Shown: piece after piece, positions 1 to 9,985 of the stretch
Position numbering within the stretch: the stretch's first letter is position 1
Layout of the letters: every line of letters begins with the position of its first letter
NCBI RefSeq assembly: GCF_046244365.1
Contig: NZ_CP176395.1
Coordinates: forward strand, 3,224,001 to 3,288,000
Source: Paenibacillus_V sp046244365
GTDB lineage: Bacteria; Bacillota; Bacilli; Paenibacillales; NBRC-103111
Direction: 5' to 3'
Length of the DNA stretch: 64,000 nucleotides
Made by a program: the position numbers and the translations under genes
The notes under the pieces: generated by a model
Databases searched by the model: none
What the model saw: the letters and a program-made list of their open reading frames with translations, nothing else
Told to the model about the DNA's origin: nothing

Positions 1-497
1 ATTTGCTGATAAAGTCGCTTGGGCTGTTGAATACTTACTGGGCGCTGTTATTGCCTGGTGCGACAAACGCTTTCACGATAATGGTAATGAAAACATTTTT
101 CCAGGGACTTCCTGAAAGCTTGGATGAGGCGGCGCGAATGGACGGAGCAGGGGAAGTACGGATCTTATGGTCGGTCGTGCTGCCGCTTTCGATGCCGGTT
201 ATGGCGACATTCGGACTTATGTTCATGGTCGGCCACTGGAATGAGTTTTTCGGAGCCGTCATTTATTTGAGCAAGAGCAGTATGTGGACGGTGCAGGTGC
301 TGTTAAGGCAAATGATTATCGTTGGCACAGCGGATATCAATAATGATTTAAGCATGGCGGAGAAATCGGCCTCTCAGATTGGCGACAGCATCAAAATGGC
401 GGCCATCATCATATCTATGATCCCGATTGTAGCCATTTATCCGTTTTTGCAAAAATATTTCGCGCAGGGATCCATGCTGGGATCGATTAAAGAATAA
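1..497 (+). CDS. Carbohydrate ABC transporter permease, LplC type (5' part outside window)
   Basis: This is the C-terminal ~165 residues of an inner-membrane permease of the binding-protein-dependent sugar importer family. The reading frame is already open at base 1, so the N-terminus lies upstream of the window. The coupling-loop (EAA) motif is visible as EAARMDGAG, followed by hydrophobic segments and the family-typical ending (FAQGSMLGSIKE). It closely resembles the permease at 21968-22870 (shared NTxWALxxPGA and PLSMPxxA stretches). It is followed after 30 bases by an oxidoreductase on the same strand, so the two are probably co-transcribed. Substrate is not readable from sequence; the neighbouring heparinase-like protein suggests an oligosaccharide. 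Confidence 0.9.
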   Translation, partial: LLIKSLGLLNTYWALLLPGATNAFTIMVMKTFFQGLPESLDEAARMDGAGEVRILWSVVLPLSMPVMATFGLMFMVGHWNEFFGAVIYLSKSSMWTVQVLLRQMIIVGTADINNDLSMAEKSASQIGDSIKMAAIIISMIPIVAIYPFLQKYFAQGSMLGSIKE

Positions 498-527
498 CGT
501 TAACAACTGGAAAGAGGTGCTTTTATA

Positions 528-1592
528 ATGAGCAAAAAAATTCGTGTCGGCGTCATCGGAGCCGGATCGATCTCCGGCTTTCATCTAAACGCTTACGCCA
601 ACCATCCGGAGGTCGAGCTTGCGGCCATCTGCGACTTGAACGAGGAACGCGCCCGCGCGAAAGCCCAAAAGTACAACATCTCGAACGTTTACACGGACTA
701 TAACAAACTGCTGGAAGACGGCAGCATCGATGCCGTCAGCATCTGTACCTGGAACAACACGCACGCGCCGATCAGTATCGCCGCATTGCATGCAGGCAAA
801 AACGTCCTTTGCGAGAAGCCGCTTTGCAAAACAGTCGAGGAAGCCCGCGAAGTGGAAGCTGCCGTCAAGAAAAGCGGCAAAAAGCTGCTGGTCGGCTACG
901 TCCGCCGCTTCGCGTCCAACACGCGTATTGTAAAGGAATTCATAGAGAACGGGGATCTCGGCGAGATTTATTACGCGAAGGCTTCCAGTATTCGTCGTTT
1001 CGGCAACCCGGGCGGCTGGTTTGCCGATCTGGAACGCTCCGGCGGCGGCCCGCTTATCGACATCGGCGTGCATGTCATCGACCTGTGCTGGTATTTGATG
1101 GGCCGTCCGAAGGTGAAGTCGATCACCGGCAACACTTACCGCAAGCTCGGCAACCGTTCCCACATCGAGAATTTGGCTCACTACAAAGCAGCCGACTACG
1201 ATAAAAACGTAAATAACGTCGAAGACATGGCTAACGCCCTCATTCGCTTCCAGAACGGCGCTTCGCTTCTCGTCGACGCCAGCTTCACGCTGCACGCAAA
1301 GAAAAACGAAGCCACAGTCAAGCTCTATGGCGACAAAGGCGGCGTTGAGATCGAACCGGAACTTGCCTTCGTTACGGAAAAATATAACACGATTCTCAAC
1401 ATCGATCCGCAAATCGACAACAAAGGCTTAGATGTCGTCAAAGCCTTCCAAGGGGAGATCAATCATTTCGTGGACATGTGCTTTGGTCGCAAAGAAGCGA
1501 TCAGCCCGATCGAGGACGGCGTAGAAATGATGAAAATGTTATGCGGCATTTATGAATCCGCAGAAAAAGAAACGGAAATTGCGTTCGACTAA
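528..1592 (+). CDS. Gfo/Idh/MocA family NAD(P)-dependent oxidoreductase
   Basis: 354 residues, normal for the family. An N-terminal Rossmann fold is shown by GVIGAGSISG (residues 8-17), and the catalytic/cofactor EKP motif is at residues 96-98. The C-terminal half has the DIGVHVIDL segment expected of the GFO_IDH_MocA C-terminal domain. Enzymes of this family oxidise or reduce a sugar or inositol hydroxyl with NAD(P); the substrate cannot be assigned. The start follows an AAAGAGGTG ribosome binding site. It sits directly after a sugar permease and before a YesM-type kinase, which supports a role in catabolism of the imported sugar. It is the first of four such paralogues in the window. Confidence 0.93.
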   Translation: MSKKIRVGVIGAGSISGFHLNAYANHPEVELAAICDLNEERARAKAQKYNISNVYTDYNKLLEDGSIDAVSICTWNNTHAPISIAALHAGKNVLCEKPLCKTVEEAREVEAAVKKSGKKLLVGYVRRFASNTRIVKEFIENGDLGEIYYAKASSIRRFGNPGGWFADLERSGGGPLIDIGVHVIDLCWYLMGRPKVKSITGNTYRKLGNRSHIENLAHYKAADYDKNVNNVEDMANALIRFQNGASLLVDASFTLHAKKNEATVKLYGDKGGVEIEPELAFVTEKYNTILNIDPQIDNKGLDVVKAFQGEINHFVDMCFGRKEAISPIEDGVEMMKMLCGIYESAEKETEIAFD

Positions 1593-1659
1593 AAAAATGA
1601 GTCCATAAGCCGAATTAGCAGAGATAGTAAATAATGAGGCTGAAAGGCGGCGATGACAG

Positions 1660-3462
1660 ATGCGAGCGTCGTTTTTAAGCTTTTTACGAAGAAGTTTTTT
1701 TGTGAAAGTGATTTTTATTTTGTTTCTCGTTTCTGTCGTTCCCCTGCTTATTTTCGCTTATTTGACTATAACCCTATCCAATCAAGCGGTCATAGACAAA
1801 GTCAAGATGCTCAATTTGCAGGTCGTGAACCAAATCATGGAGCGTATCGATATCACGATGTCGCGCATGCAGCAAGTTAGCTCCCAATACGGGATATCGC
1901 CAAGTATAAGTAATTTAATGGATTCGCAAGAGAACTTTTTCAATTATGTCATTCAAAATCAGGAGTTGCAGCGGGTATTGGATACGGGCAAAACGGCAAT
2001 CGGGGACATCGACGATATCGGAGTCTATTCCGTCGAGTCCGGCGAAGTGGTCACTTCACTCGTCCCGATTGTTCCGCTGAAACAATCGCATTACGCTGAA
2101 CTGATTCAACGATTCGAGCAATCGAACAAGCCTTTTTTACTGGTTGTTGACCAGAATGACAAAAATTCCTTTTTGCAAGACAACAGCTTTTTCATGCGTA
2201 AGGTACCGTATTCCAACGGGACCGGCTATAAAGGCGTTTTAATAATCACCCTCTCGAACAATGCTCTCAAGCAAACGATTCAGAACATCGATTTGGGACC
2301 GGAAGGCGCGATCTATATTCTTTCCCCGGACAGGAAAGTAATCGCCTCGACTAGCAGTGAAGACACATCGGTCCTGACCAAACATATCGGGCAGCTTCTG
2401 GATAGCTGGGAGCAAAGAGGACGGAGCGATCAGTTCACGTTAGAGCACTCGCTTGTATCCGCGAAACAATCTAAAGATTTTCACGGATGGATTATCGTCT
2501 CGGAAATTCCGGATACTCATTTATCGGAGAGCACGCATTTTATAACAAAATCCGCCTTGATTGCGCTTTTCGCGCTGATGCTGCTCGGTCTGATCGTTTC
2601 ACTCGCAATAGGATACAGCTTGTATAACCCTCTGCAACGGCTTAAACGTCATATGCAGCTTATCCAGAAGGGAGATTTCACGACGCAAGACACGAAGTAT
2701 CCAAACAACGAAATCGGCGATTTAGGTGTAATGTTGAACAAGATGGCTTCCCGACTGCAATTGCTTATGGAGGATTTACAGAAATCGGAGGAATTGAAGC
2801 GACGCAATGAAATTCGCGTGCTGCAGTCGCAAATCAACCCGCACTTGATGTACAACACCTTGAACACGATCAGCGTATACGCCGCGCTTCGGGATTATAA
2901 AAAAATCAAGTCGATGATGCGCAGTCTGATCTCGATCCTGCGCTATTCGATGGAAAACTACGAACAACTCGTTCCGCTCTCCCGAGAGTTGAAATATTTA
3001 GCCGATTATGTGAGCATGATTCAGCTGCGGTACGATCGTCGTATAATCCTGAAATTAGAGATAGAAGAGCCTCTAAACGAAGTGCTTATTCCAAAATTGC
3101 TTCTGCAGCCGTTGATCGAAAATTCACTGTTCCACGGTATTTTGGCCAAAGAGGACGATGAAGGAGTAATAACCGTTCGGGCTGCCCAGGTTTCAGAAGA
3201 AAAAGTCCTGCTGCAAATCGAAGATAACGGCATAGGAATTGAACCGGATCGGCTGAAAGTGCTCAACACGAATTTGGCACAAGGTCTGCCGGGTGAGAGC
3301 ATCGGCGTGAAAAACGTATGGGAGCGGGTAAGACTGCTCTATGGCGAGCAAGCGGAATTTCAAATTCGCAGCGAGGGGAATGGAGCGGTAGTGTCTATCT
3401 TCATTCCTAGCGGCAGACTGGACTACGAAAGAGAGGATGCTTCGCTATATGGCACCGTATAA
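1660..3462 (+). CDS. YesM/LytS-type sensor histidine kinase
   Basis: 600 residues. TM1 is about residues 15-36, followed by a ~250-residue extracellular sensor region, TM2 at about 293-318 and a HAMP domain to about 370. The His_kinase domain has the phosphoacceptor in SQINPHLMYNTLNTI (His about 395), and the HATPase has N-box ENSLFHGI and G-box EDNGIGIE. The usual motif is NPHFLYNTL; here it reads NPHLMYNTL, an uncommon but conservative change. The start at 1660 follows GAAAGGCGG. The 3' end overlaps the response regulator start, so the two are translationally linked. It probably senses extracellular carbohydrate and controls the neighbouring sugar genes. Confidence 0.93.
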   Translation: MRASFLSFLRRSFFVKVIFILFLVSVVPLLIFAYLTITLSNQAVIDKVKMLNLQVVNQIMERIDITMSRMQQVSSQYGISPSISNLMDSQENFFNYVIQNQELQRVLDTGKTAIGDIDDIGVYSVESGEVVTSLVPIVPLKQSHYAELIQRFEQSNKPFLLVVDQNDKNSFLQDNSFFMRKVPYSNGTGYKGVLIITLSNNALKQTIQNIDLGPEGAIYILSPDRKVIASTSSEDTSVLTKHIGQLLDSWEQRGRSDQFTLEHSLVSAKQSKDFHGWIIVSEIPDTHLSESTHFITKSALIALFALMLLGLIVSLAIGYSLYNPLQRLKRHMQLIQKGDFTTQDTKYPNNEIGDLGVMLNKMASRLQLLMEDLQKSEELKRRNEIRVLQSQINPHLMYNTLNTISVYAALRDYKKIKSMMRSLISILRYSMENYEQLVPLSRELKYLADYVSMIQLRYDRRIILKLEIEEPLNEVLIPKLLLQPLIENSLFHGILAKEDDEGVITVRAAQVSEEKVLLQIEDNGIGIEPDRLKVLNTNLAQGLPGESIGVKNVWERVRLLYGEQAEFQIRSEGNGAVVSIFIPSGRLDYEREDASLYGTV

Positions 3463-4240
3463 AGTGATGATTGTCGAAGACGAGAAGCCGGCTCGCGAAG
3501 TGTATAAGCAGATGATCGCCGAGGAACGCGGTCTGTTCCATGTTGTTGGAGAAGCGACTAACGGGGAAAAAGGGTTGCTGTTATGTAAAGAGCACAAACC
3601 CCACTTTCTGGTCACGGATCTAACGATGCCGGTTATGGGGGGAATCGAGATGATGGTTGAGCTCGCTAAGCTTGATCAGGAAATGCCGCTTATGGTTATT
3701 TTAAGTTGCCATAGTGACTTTCATCTCGCGCAAAAGGCGATCGAACTGGGGGCTTCGTCGTATTTGTTGAAGGAAGACTGCTTGGCACAAGATACGTTGC
3801 TTGCCGAAACGCTAAAGAAGCTTACCCCTAAGCTGGAAGGACGCGTTTATGATTCGTTCAAAATGGATGATCGCACGCCAATCAGTGATCCCGTCCCCGG
3901 GCACCCGAACGACGTCATGGAAGATGTCATTCGGCAACTGCAAGCTGATGTCAGCAAGTCTTATCGTATGGAAGCAGTGGCCGCACAAGCCGGCTACAGC
4001 GCACCTTATTTCAGCGCCATGTTCAAAAAAACAACGGGTCAAACGTTTACTCAATATATCATGGAGCTGCGGGTCAACAAAGCCAGGCTGCTGATTACCA
4101 CTACAAATCTTCGGACAAACGAAATCGCTGAGCTGGTCGGGCTGGAAAATTACCGGCATTTCAATAAAATTTTCAAACGAATGGTTGGCATGAATCCAAG
4201 CGATTATCGTAATGTCGCGTTGAAAGAACAGCGAGGATAA
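3449..4240 (+). CDS. Two-component response regulator, receiver plus AraC-type HTH (short form)
   Basis: Receiver domain at residues 5-120: acidic pocket VEDE, phospho-acceptor Asp about 57 in FLVTDLTMP, and the conserved lysine in SSYLLKED. A C-terminal AraC/XylS helix-turn-helix pair occupies about 165-260 (IAELVGLENYRHFNKIFKR). At 263 residues it lacks the large central linker of ordinary YesN proteins (about 500 residues), so the receiver is joined almost directly to the DNA-binding domain. An in-frame ATG at 3437 lies immediately on the GAGAGG Shine-Dalgarno sequence, so ATG 3449 (12 bases away) is preferred. It overlaps the kinase gene by 14 bases, and the kinase is its likely partner. 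Confidence 0.9.
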   Translation: MAPYKVMIVEDEKPAREVYKQMIAEERGLFHVVGEATNGEKGLLLCKEHKPHFLVTDLTMPVMGGIEMMVELAKLDQEMPLMVILSCHSDFHLAQKAIELGASSYLLKEDCLAQDTLLAETLKKLTPKLEGRVYDSFKMDDRTPISDPVPGHPNDVMEDVIRQLQADVSKSYRMEAVAAQAGYSAPYFSAMFKKTTGQTFTQYIMELRVNKARLLITTTNLRTNEIAELVGLENYRHFNKIFKRMVGMNPSDYRNVALKEQRG

Positions 4241-4278
4241 AAAAAGGTATCGCGATAATTAGAGAGGAGAAAACGAGC

Positions 4279-5424
4279 ATGAATCAAGTTAGAGTAGGCG
4301 TAATCGGGCTTGGCAATATGGGGGCGATGGTCGCGAACTGCTTGCGGCGCAATGAGATTGAAGGCGCGGTGTTGGCGGCGGCTAGTGAAACGTTTGCAGA
4401 GCGGCTGGAATGGGCGCGCGGTGAATTCGGCGGCGATGTGAAGCTGTTCGGCAGCGTGGAAGAGCTGCTCGACTCAGGCGAGATCGATGCCGTCTATATC
4501 GCGACGCCGCACTACGATCATCCGCGCATCGCCATCCTGGCATTCAAGCGCGGCTTGCACGTGCTGACCGAGAAGCCGGCCGGTGTGTACACGAAGCAGG
4601 TGCGCGAAATGAACGAAGCAGCCGCGAACGCCGGCACGGTATTCGGCATCATGTACAACCAGCGGTCGCTGCCGCTGTACCAAAAGCTTCGCGAGCTCGT
4701 GCAGTCGGGCGAACTCGGTGAAATCCGCCGCACGAACTGGATCGTCACGAACTGGTATCGTACGCAACACTATTACGACTCCGCCGCTTGGCGAGGGACA
4801 TGGGCGGGTGAAGGCGGCGGCGTGTTAATCACCCTGGTGCCGCATCAGCTCGATCTGTGGCAGTGGACGATCGGCATGATGCCGGAACGCGTTCGAGCCT
4901 TTTGCAGCTTCGGCAAATACCGGAACATCGAGGTGGAAGACGACGTAACCGCTTATGTCGAATACGCGAACGGCGCAACCGGACTATTTGTGACGACGAC
5001 GGGCGAATATCCGGGCACGAACCGTTTCGAGGTAACCGGCGACCGCGGGAAAATCGTCATCGAGGATGGCAAACTGACTTTCTGGCGGTTGCGCGTGCCT
5101 GAACAAGAGTTCAACCGGAAGTTTAGCGGCGGTTTCGGCAGTCCGGAATGCTGGAAAGTGGAAATTCCTGTCGCCAGACAAAGCAAGGAAGGGCACGTCC
5201 TGCTTATGCAAAACTTCGTAAACGCAATTGCAAAGGGAACGCCGCTGCTGGCGCCTGGCGTTGAGGGAATCAAGGGGCTGACGCTTTCGAACGCCATGCA
5301 ATTGTCCGCGTGGACGGACAATTGGGTCGACCTGCCGATCGATGAGGATTTATACTACGAGCAGCTTCAGGACAAAATCCGCAGCAGCGAAGCGAAGAAA
5401 GCTTCAGGCGGCAAAAACGCTTGA
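4279..5424 (+). CDS. Gfo/Idh/MocA family oxidoreductase
   Basis: 381 residues. The dinucleotide-binding motif GVIGLGNMG is at residues 7-15 and the EKP motif at 98-100. The C-terminal half carries GEGGGVLITLVPHQLDLW, the family's substrate-side helix with its histidine. The start follows GAGAGGAG. It lies 38 bases after the response regulator and 58 bases before the heparinase-like gene, all on one strand with no terminator seen between, so a single operon is likely. The likely reaction is oxidation of a sugar released by the neighbouring lyase-type protein; that substrate link is inferred from position only. Confidence 0.93.
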   Translation: MNQVRVGVIGLGNMGAMVANCLRRNEIEGAVLAAASETFAERLEWARGEFGGDVKLFGSVEELLDSGEIDAVYIATPHYDHPRIAILAFKRGLHVLTEKPAGVYTKQVREMNEAAANAGTVFGIMYNQRSLPLYQKLRELVQSGELGEIRRTNWIVTNWYRTQHYYDSAAWRGTWAGEGGGVLITLVPHQLDLWQWTIGMMPERVRAFCSFGKYRNIEVEDDVTAYVEYANGATGLFVTTTGEYPGTNRFEVTGDRGKIVIEDGKLTFWRLRVPEQEFNRKFSGGFGSPECWKVEIPVARQSKEGHVLLMQNFVNAIAKGTPLLAPGVEGIKGLTLSNAMQLSAWTDNWVDLPIDEDLYYEQLQDKIRSSEAKKASGGKNA

Positions 5425-5482
5425 CCCGAGCGGGACGTTTGCGTAAAAGCTTCACGAAGAACCAAATGGAGGTCATTATAGA

Positions 5483-7489
5483 ATGGAAATCCAAACACAA
5501 TATGGTCCCCGAGTAAGCGATTACGAATTTTTTACCCGTTCGATCGATATGAACTTGCCAGGGCTTGAGCATGTAAAGAAAGCGGTCCTTAGCGAAGATT
5601 TCGGAAAGGCGCGCCGATTATTTGCGGAACATGTGCGGAAATCTTTGCGTCCGGATCTGTATTTCCAAATCCCGCCTCATGAACTGCAAAACCTGTTTTA
5701 TCTTCCGGGAGAGACGATGGAAGAAATGGGCGAGCGCATCTTGTCTTTAAAGCTTGTCTCTTGCGGTACGCCTCATCAATTTTCCGGGCAGGTGGACTGG
5801 TCCTGCAATCCGACATACAATCAATATTTGGAATGGACCTGGCAGCTGAACCGCCATTGGGAATGGGAGGTGCTGGCGAAGCGTTACCGGGAAACGGGAG
5901 CTGAAAAATATGCCGAGGGACTCGTTCACTTGTTTACCGGTTGGGTCCGGCAGGTCGTGGTGCCGGAAAGCGGGCCGGGATACGGCTGGCGGACGATCGA
6001 GTGCGGGCTGCGTATGGGCAATGCCTGGCCATACGCGCTTCACGCCTGTTACCGTTCTCCCCATTTCACCGACGATGTGTTGATCGATTGGTATAAATCG
6101 TTGTGGGAACATGCCGTGCGGCTCCGCCACCATCACCGGCAAGGCAACTGGCTGCTTATGGAGATGAACGGTCTGTCTCACATCGGCATTCTTTGTCCCG
6201 AATTCAGGGAAGCGAAGAGCTGGATAAACTATGCTCAAGAGATGCTGATTATAGAATTGAACAGACAACTATACCCGGACGGGTTTCAATACGAATTGAG
6301 CACGAATTATCACGAGGTCGTGTTACAAAATTATTTTCAAGTTATTCAGTTGTATCAGGCCTATGGGATCCCGATTGCTCCCGAACTTGTTAACGCACTC
6401 GAAAATGCCTGCTCCGTCCATGTCAAGCTGATGATGCCGGACGGTCGCTTGCCGGATTTGAACGACGGCCGCTGGCTGAAAGTATCGGCCTCCGCTTCCA
6501 TGCCCGAGGCGGCACGACGGTATCCGCACCGGCACGATTTTCTTTGGGCATTAACGGAAGGGCAAGAAGGGAAACCGCCGATTGAAACGTCCATGCCATT
6601 TCCCTACAGCGGGTACTATGTCATGCGAAACGGTTGGGATCGGGAAGCCGTATGGGCGATATTCGACGCGGGGCCCTTCGGGCATGGCCACCAGCATGAG
6701 GATAAACTGAATCTGCTGATTCATGCCTACGGGAAGCTATTGCTAACCGAAGGAGGCAATTACGCCTATGACAACTCCGAGATGCGGCGCTATGTGGAGT
6801 CCACCCGCTCTCACAACACGGTTCGTGTAGACGGATCGGATCAAAACCGGAGAGTCGCTTACCGATGGAAGGAGGAAGACATCCATTTGCCGGCGGGCGC
6901 GAAATGGCATTCCTCCGAAACGTTCGATTTTGTTCAAGGAACTTATGACGAAGGCTATGGCGCTAAGGCGCAGATCAGGGTTACGCACAGTCGAAGCGTG
7001 CTGTTCTTGAAAAACCATCCGCTCGTTTCACCATGCTTTCTGGTGATCGACAGGCTGACGCCGCAAGATGAAAAAGAGCATAACTATGAATTTTTATGGC
7101 ATTTGGCCTGCGAATCGGCGGTTGTTTTTGGAGAGACGAGTTTTACCTTGAACGAAGACGGCCCTAATCTGACCATCATCACGAACCGGACGGGAAATCT
7201 GACAGGCAAGATCGTTCAAGGGCAAACCGAACCGGAATGGCAAGGATGGAAGAACACCCCCATCTTCGCGCAAGGGGAATATGGGTCAGCTCCTGCAGTT
7301 GTTTATGATTTGACGGCCGTGGGACCAATTCGTACAGTGACCCTGTTGTTTCCGACAAATACGGGGGAAAGGTGCCCGGTAAAGGTATTGGAAGCCTCGG
7401 GAGACGTTCGCGATCGGCAAATCCGGCTGGGCCTGATAGACGGACAATCGCTTGTAATTGATGAAAACGAAATCCAAAGGAGTGTTTAA
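5483..7489 (+). CDS. Heparinase II/III family protein (polysaccharide lyase-like)
   Basis: 668 residues with the two-part architecture of this family. An alpha/alpha toroid N-terminal domain spans about residues 50-340 (the YELSTNYHEVV segment bears a candidate catalytic Tyr/His pair). A beta-sandwich C-terminal domain spans about 370-600, with the signature GHGHQHEDKLNLLIHAYGK. No signal peptide is visible, so it probably acts in the cytoplasm on imported oligosaccharides. Related enzymes cleave uronate-containing glycans such as heparin, alginate or oligo-alginate; the exact substrate is not resolved. The start follows AATGGAGG. A TIM-barrel isomerase starts 4 bases after the stop. A decayed copy of the 3' end lies at 28441-28752. 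Confidence 0.9.
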   Translation: MEIQTQYGPRVSDYEFFTRSIDMNLPGLEHVKKAVLSEDFGKARRLFAEHVRKSLRPDLYFQIPPHELQNLFYLPGETMEEMGERILSLKLVSCGTPHQFSGQVDWSCNPTYNQYLEWTWQLNRHWEWEVLAKRYRETGAEKYAEGLVHLFTGWVRQVVVPESGPGYGWRTIECGLRMGNAWPYALHACYRSPHFTDDVLIDWYKSLWEHAVRLRHHHRQGNWLLMEMNGLSHIGILCPEFREAKSWINYAQEMLIIELNRQLYPDGFQYELSTNYHEVVLQNYFQVIQLYQAYGIPIAPELVNALENACSVHVKLMMPDGRLPDLNDGRWLKVSASASMPEAARRYPHRHDFLWALTEGQEGKPPIETSMPFPYSGYYVMRNGWDREAVWAIFDAGPFGHGHQHEDKLNLLIHAYGKLLLTEGGNYAYDNSEMRRYVESTRSHNTVRVDGSDQNRRVAYRWKEEDIHLPAGAKWHSSETFDFVQGTYDEGYGAKAQIRVTHSRSVLFLKNHPLVSPCFLVIDRLTPQDEKEHNYEFLWHLACESAVVFGETSFTLNEDGPNLTIITNRTGNLTGKIVQGQTEPEWQGWKNTPIFAQGEYGSAPAVVYDLTAVGPIRTVTLLFPTNTGERCPVKVLEASGDVRDRQIRLGLIDGQSLVIDENEIQRSV

Positions 7490-7492
7490 CCG

Positions 7493-8251
7493 ATGAAAAA
7501 CAAATTTGCAGCCCAGTTGTTTACGCTTCGAAACGAACTGGAACAGGATTTTCCGGGCGTACTTCGCGAGCTGAAAAAAATGGGATGGGCCGGCGTGCAA
7601 ATTTCCGGTCTGCGCGGCTACAAAGCCGAAGAAATCGCAGCGGTATTGAAGGAAACGGGGCTCGGCACCGCGGGTCTGCATATTGGGCTTGACCGGTTCC
7701 GCGGCGAGCTTGACACGGTTTTGGAAGAAGCGCGTCTATTCGGCACGAAAGACTTGATTTTGCCGTATATTCCGGTTCGCAGCGAAGAAGGCTTTCGGGC
7801 GATCCGCAGCGAGATGAACGAAATTGCCCGGAAGCTTGCTCCGCTAGGCTACCGGATCAGTTACCATAATCACGCTTGGGAGTTCGACACGGTGATCGAA
7901 GGCAAATCGGCGCTCGAATATTTGCTGGAGCCTTCCGCAGACAATGCGCTGTTTGCCGAAATCGACGTCTTCTGGGTGAAAAAAGGCGGCAAAGATCCGG
8001 TATCGTTCATCGCTCCTTACGCGAACCGGATGCCGATCATTCACTTGAAGGATATGACGAACGACGAACGGCAAACGTTCGCCGAAATCGGCACGGGCAT
8101 CATCGACTTCGCCCCGATTTTGACTTGGGGCGAGCGGAACGGCATCGAATGGTACTGCGTCGAGCAGGACGAATGCCCGGGCAAACCGATGGACAGCCTG
8201 CAGATCAGCTTGAACAATTTGAATCTTCTCGCCGACCGGCTGGCAAAATAA
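7493..8251 (+). CDS. Sugar phosphate isomerase/epimerase (xylose isomerase-like TIM barrel)
   Basis: 252 residues of the AP-endonuclease-2/xylose-isomerase-like TIM barrel family. Metal-ligand segments visible are the YHNHAWEF strand, EIDVFWVKKGG, HLKDM and the C-terminal VEQDE. It starts 4 bases after the heparinase-like gene, with AAAGGAG inside the end of that gene, so the two are translationally coupled. The likely role is isomerisation of a keto or aldo sugar arising from the upstream enzymes. The substrate is unassigned. Confidence 0.9.
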   Translation: MKNKFAAQLFTLRNELEQDFPGVLRELKKMGWAGVQISGLRGYKAEEIAAVLKETGLGTAGLHIGLDRFRGELDTVLEEARLFGTKDLILPYIPVRSEEGFRAIRSEMNEIARKLAPLGYRISYHNHAWEFDTVIEGKSALEYLLEPSADNALFAEIDVFWVKKGGKDPVSFIAPYANRMPIIHLKDMTNDERQTFAEIGTGIIDFAPILTWGERNGIEWYCVEQDECPGKPMDSLQISLNNLNLLADRLAK

Positions 8252-8342
8252 GCCGGCCGTTCTGCGAAAGAAGTGTAAGCCCATTCATTGCCTACGGGCC
8301 CCGAATGTTTACGGAGGCTCGTTCAGCGTTCGGTTCACGGCC

Positions 8343-8376
8343 TGGAGAGTATACTTCTATTGGAGTACACTCTCCA
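8343..8376 (+). other. 12-bp imperfect hairpin between isomerase and broken regulator
   Basis: TGGAGAGTATAC (8343-8354) faces GTACACTCTCCA (8365-8376) with one mismatch and a 10-base loop. No T-run follows, so it is a poor intrinsic terminator. It lies 27 bases before the start of the decayed response regulator and could be an operator or an RNA 3'-end structure. Confidence 0.5.
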
Positions 8377-8402
8377 TATTCACATTTATAGGGATGATAA
8401 TC

Positions 8403-9981
8403 ATGTATAACGTGCTGCTTGTAGACGACGAACAGTTGGATTTAGATGTGCTGCAGCGATTTGTGCCCTGGGAGAAGCTGGGGATGGCGATCATCGGGAC
8501 GGTGCGCAGCGGATTCGCCGCTTTGAACGCACTGCGGGAGCAGCGAGTAGACATTCTCGTCACCGACATCAGAATGTCCATCATGAGCGGGCTGGAGCTG
8601 GCGAGCAGGCAAGAAGCTTGTTTCCCGAGCTGAAGATCATTTTCATCAGCTGACATGACGAATTCCAATATGCGCAAAAAGCGATCTCGATGAATGCCAG
8701 TTCATACATCCTGAAACCGGTGAACGATCGGGAGCTGCTCAATGCGCTGTAGCTGGTCAGCGAGCAATTGAACTATGAACGGGAACGGAAGAAGAAAGAA
8801 GCGCAGATCGAGGAGTCGATCCCGCTGCTGCAGAACGAAATGCTGCTGCAGTGGCTGAAAGGTGCAATCGATTTCCACCAGCTTGACCGTCTTTACGATC
8901 CGAGCACGATTCGCTGGCAGTCCGGACAGGGCTGTGTCGCCATGATTGAAATCGACGATAGAGCGTGGAAATTAAATCAGTTTTCCGAGGATCAGAAATC
9001 GAACGCAATCCGGTAAATGGTTTGCTTGATTGAAGATTATATTCAAATCCATCGGCTGGGAATTTATTGCAAAACGGATGATGTCAAGATTGTGCTCGTA
9101 GTTTCCGGTCCGGATATCGCTCCAGCGAAGTCGATGCAGTCTTTGGTCGATCATGTGCGAACCCATACGAGCCAGACCATTACGGTCGGACTAGGCTCGC
9201 CGGTACCGCACATCCATGACATGCCGGACTCGTATCGCCAAGCGAAAGATGCGCTCGCCACCAAAATGTTTGTAGGCAAATGCCGGGTGATTACGCTGGA
9301 GCAAACGGAGAGGGAGATCGTCAAATCGACGTCCGACCTCGAACAAATCATGGAAGCGATACTGACGGCTGCCGCAAATTACGAACTTGTCCACATTTAT
9401 GATTGTTTGGAGCAGCTGTTCGAATTGGTTCATAGCCTGAAGGATAAACTGACGGTCTATAACTTTGCCCTGTACGTTATTTCCAAAATCGATTTTTTCT
9501 GCGGTCGCTTAACGCCAATTTAAATGATCTGCTAAGCATCGAGCCCGACAGTCTGAATGCCCTTTATGAATTTGAAACGATCGACGATATCAAATCTTGG
9601 CTGCGCCGTCGATTGTTCGAAGTATCGGAGCACCTGTATTTGAAGAAGAAAAATCCGAATCGAAAGCTGATCGGCGAAATCGAGAACTATGTCGCGGAGC
9701 ATCTGGAGAAAACGCTGCAGCTGAGGGATGTCGCGAAGCTGTTCGGTTTTTCGCCCAATTATCTTGGTTACGTGTTCAAAGAGGCAACCCGCGAGGCATT
9801 CGGCGATTTCGTGACGAGGAAAAGAATGGAGAAGGCCAAAGAGCTTTTGAACGACCCGAAGATGAAAATATATGAAGCGGCAAACGGGGTAGGTTAACAA
9901 AATCTTACTTTATTTAGCCGGCATTTCAAGCAAAGCTTCGGTCTTGCTCCGGTTGACTATCGCAAACAAAGCTGGGTGTAA
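8403..9981 (+). pseudogene. Broken YesN-type response regulator (receiver ... AraC HTH)
   Basis: Read across frames, this is a full-length YesN-like regulator. It has a receiver (MYNVLLVDDEQ, VTDIRMSIMSGLEL, ASSYILKPVNDREL), a central region (RQAKDALATKMFVGK) and an AraC HTH (LRDVAKLFGFSPNYLGYVFKE, then LFSRHFKQSFGLAPVDYRK). It is interrupted by a frameshift near 8620, in-frame stops near 8652, 8750 and 9016, a frameshift near 9510-9535 and a stop at 9895-9897. At least five independent lesions mean it is dead rather than a sequencing slip. The intact counterpart pair is at 1660-4240. The probable partner kinase remnant starts 5 bases downstream. Confidence 0.88.
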
Positions 9982-9985
9982 ACGG

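Noticed and set aside
585..1412. 275-codon open frame on the minus strand
   Set aside because: It is the antisense shadow of the oxidoreductase gene at 528-1592; no ribosome binding site and no protein-like motifs.
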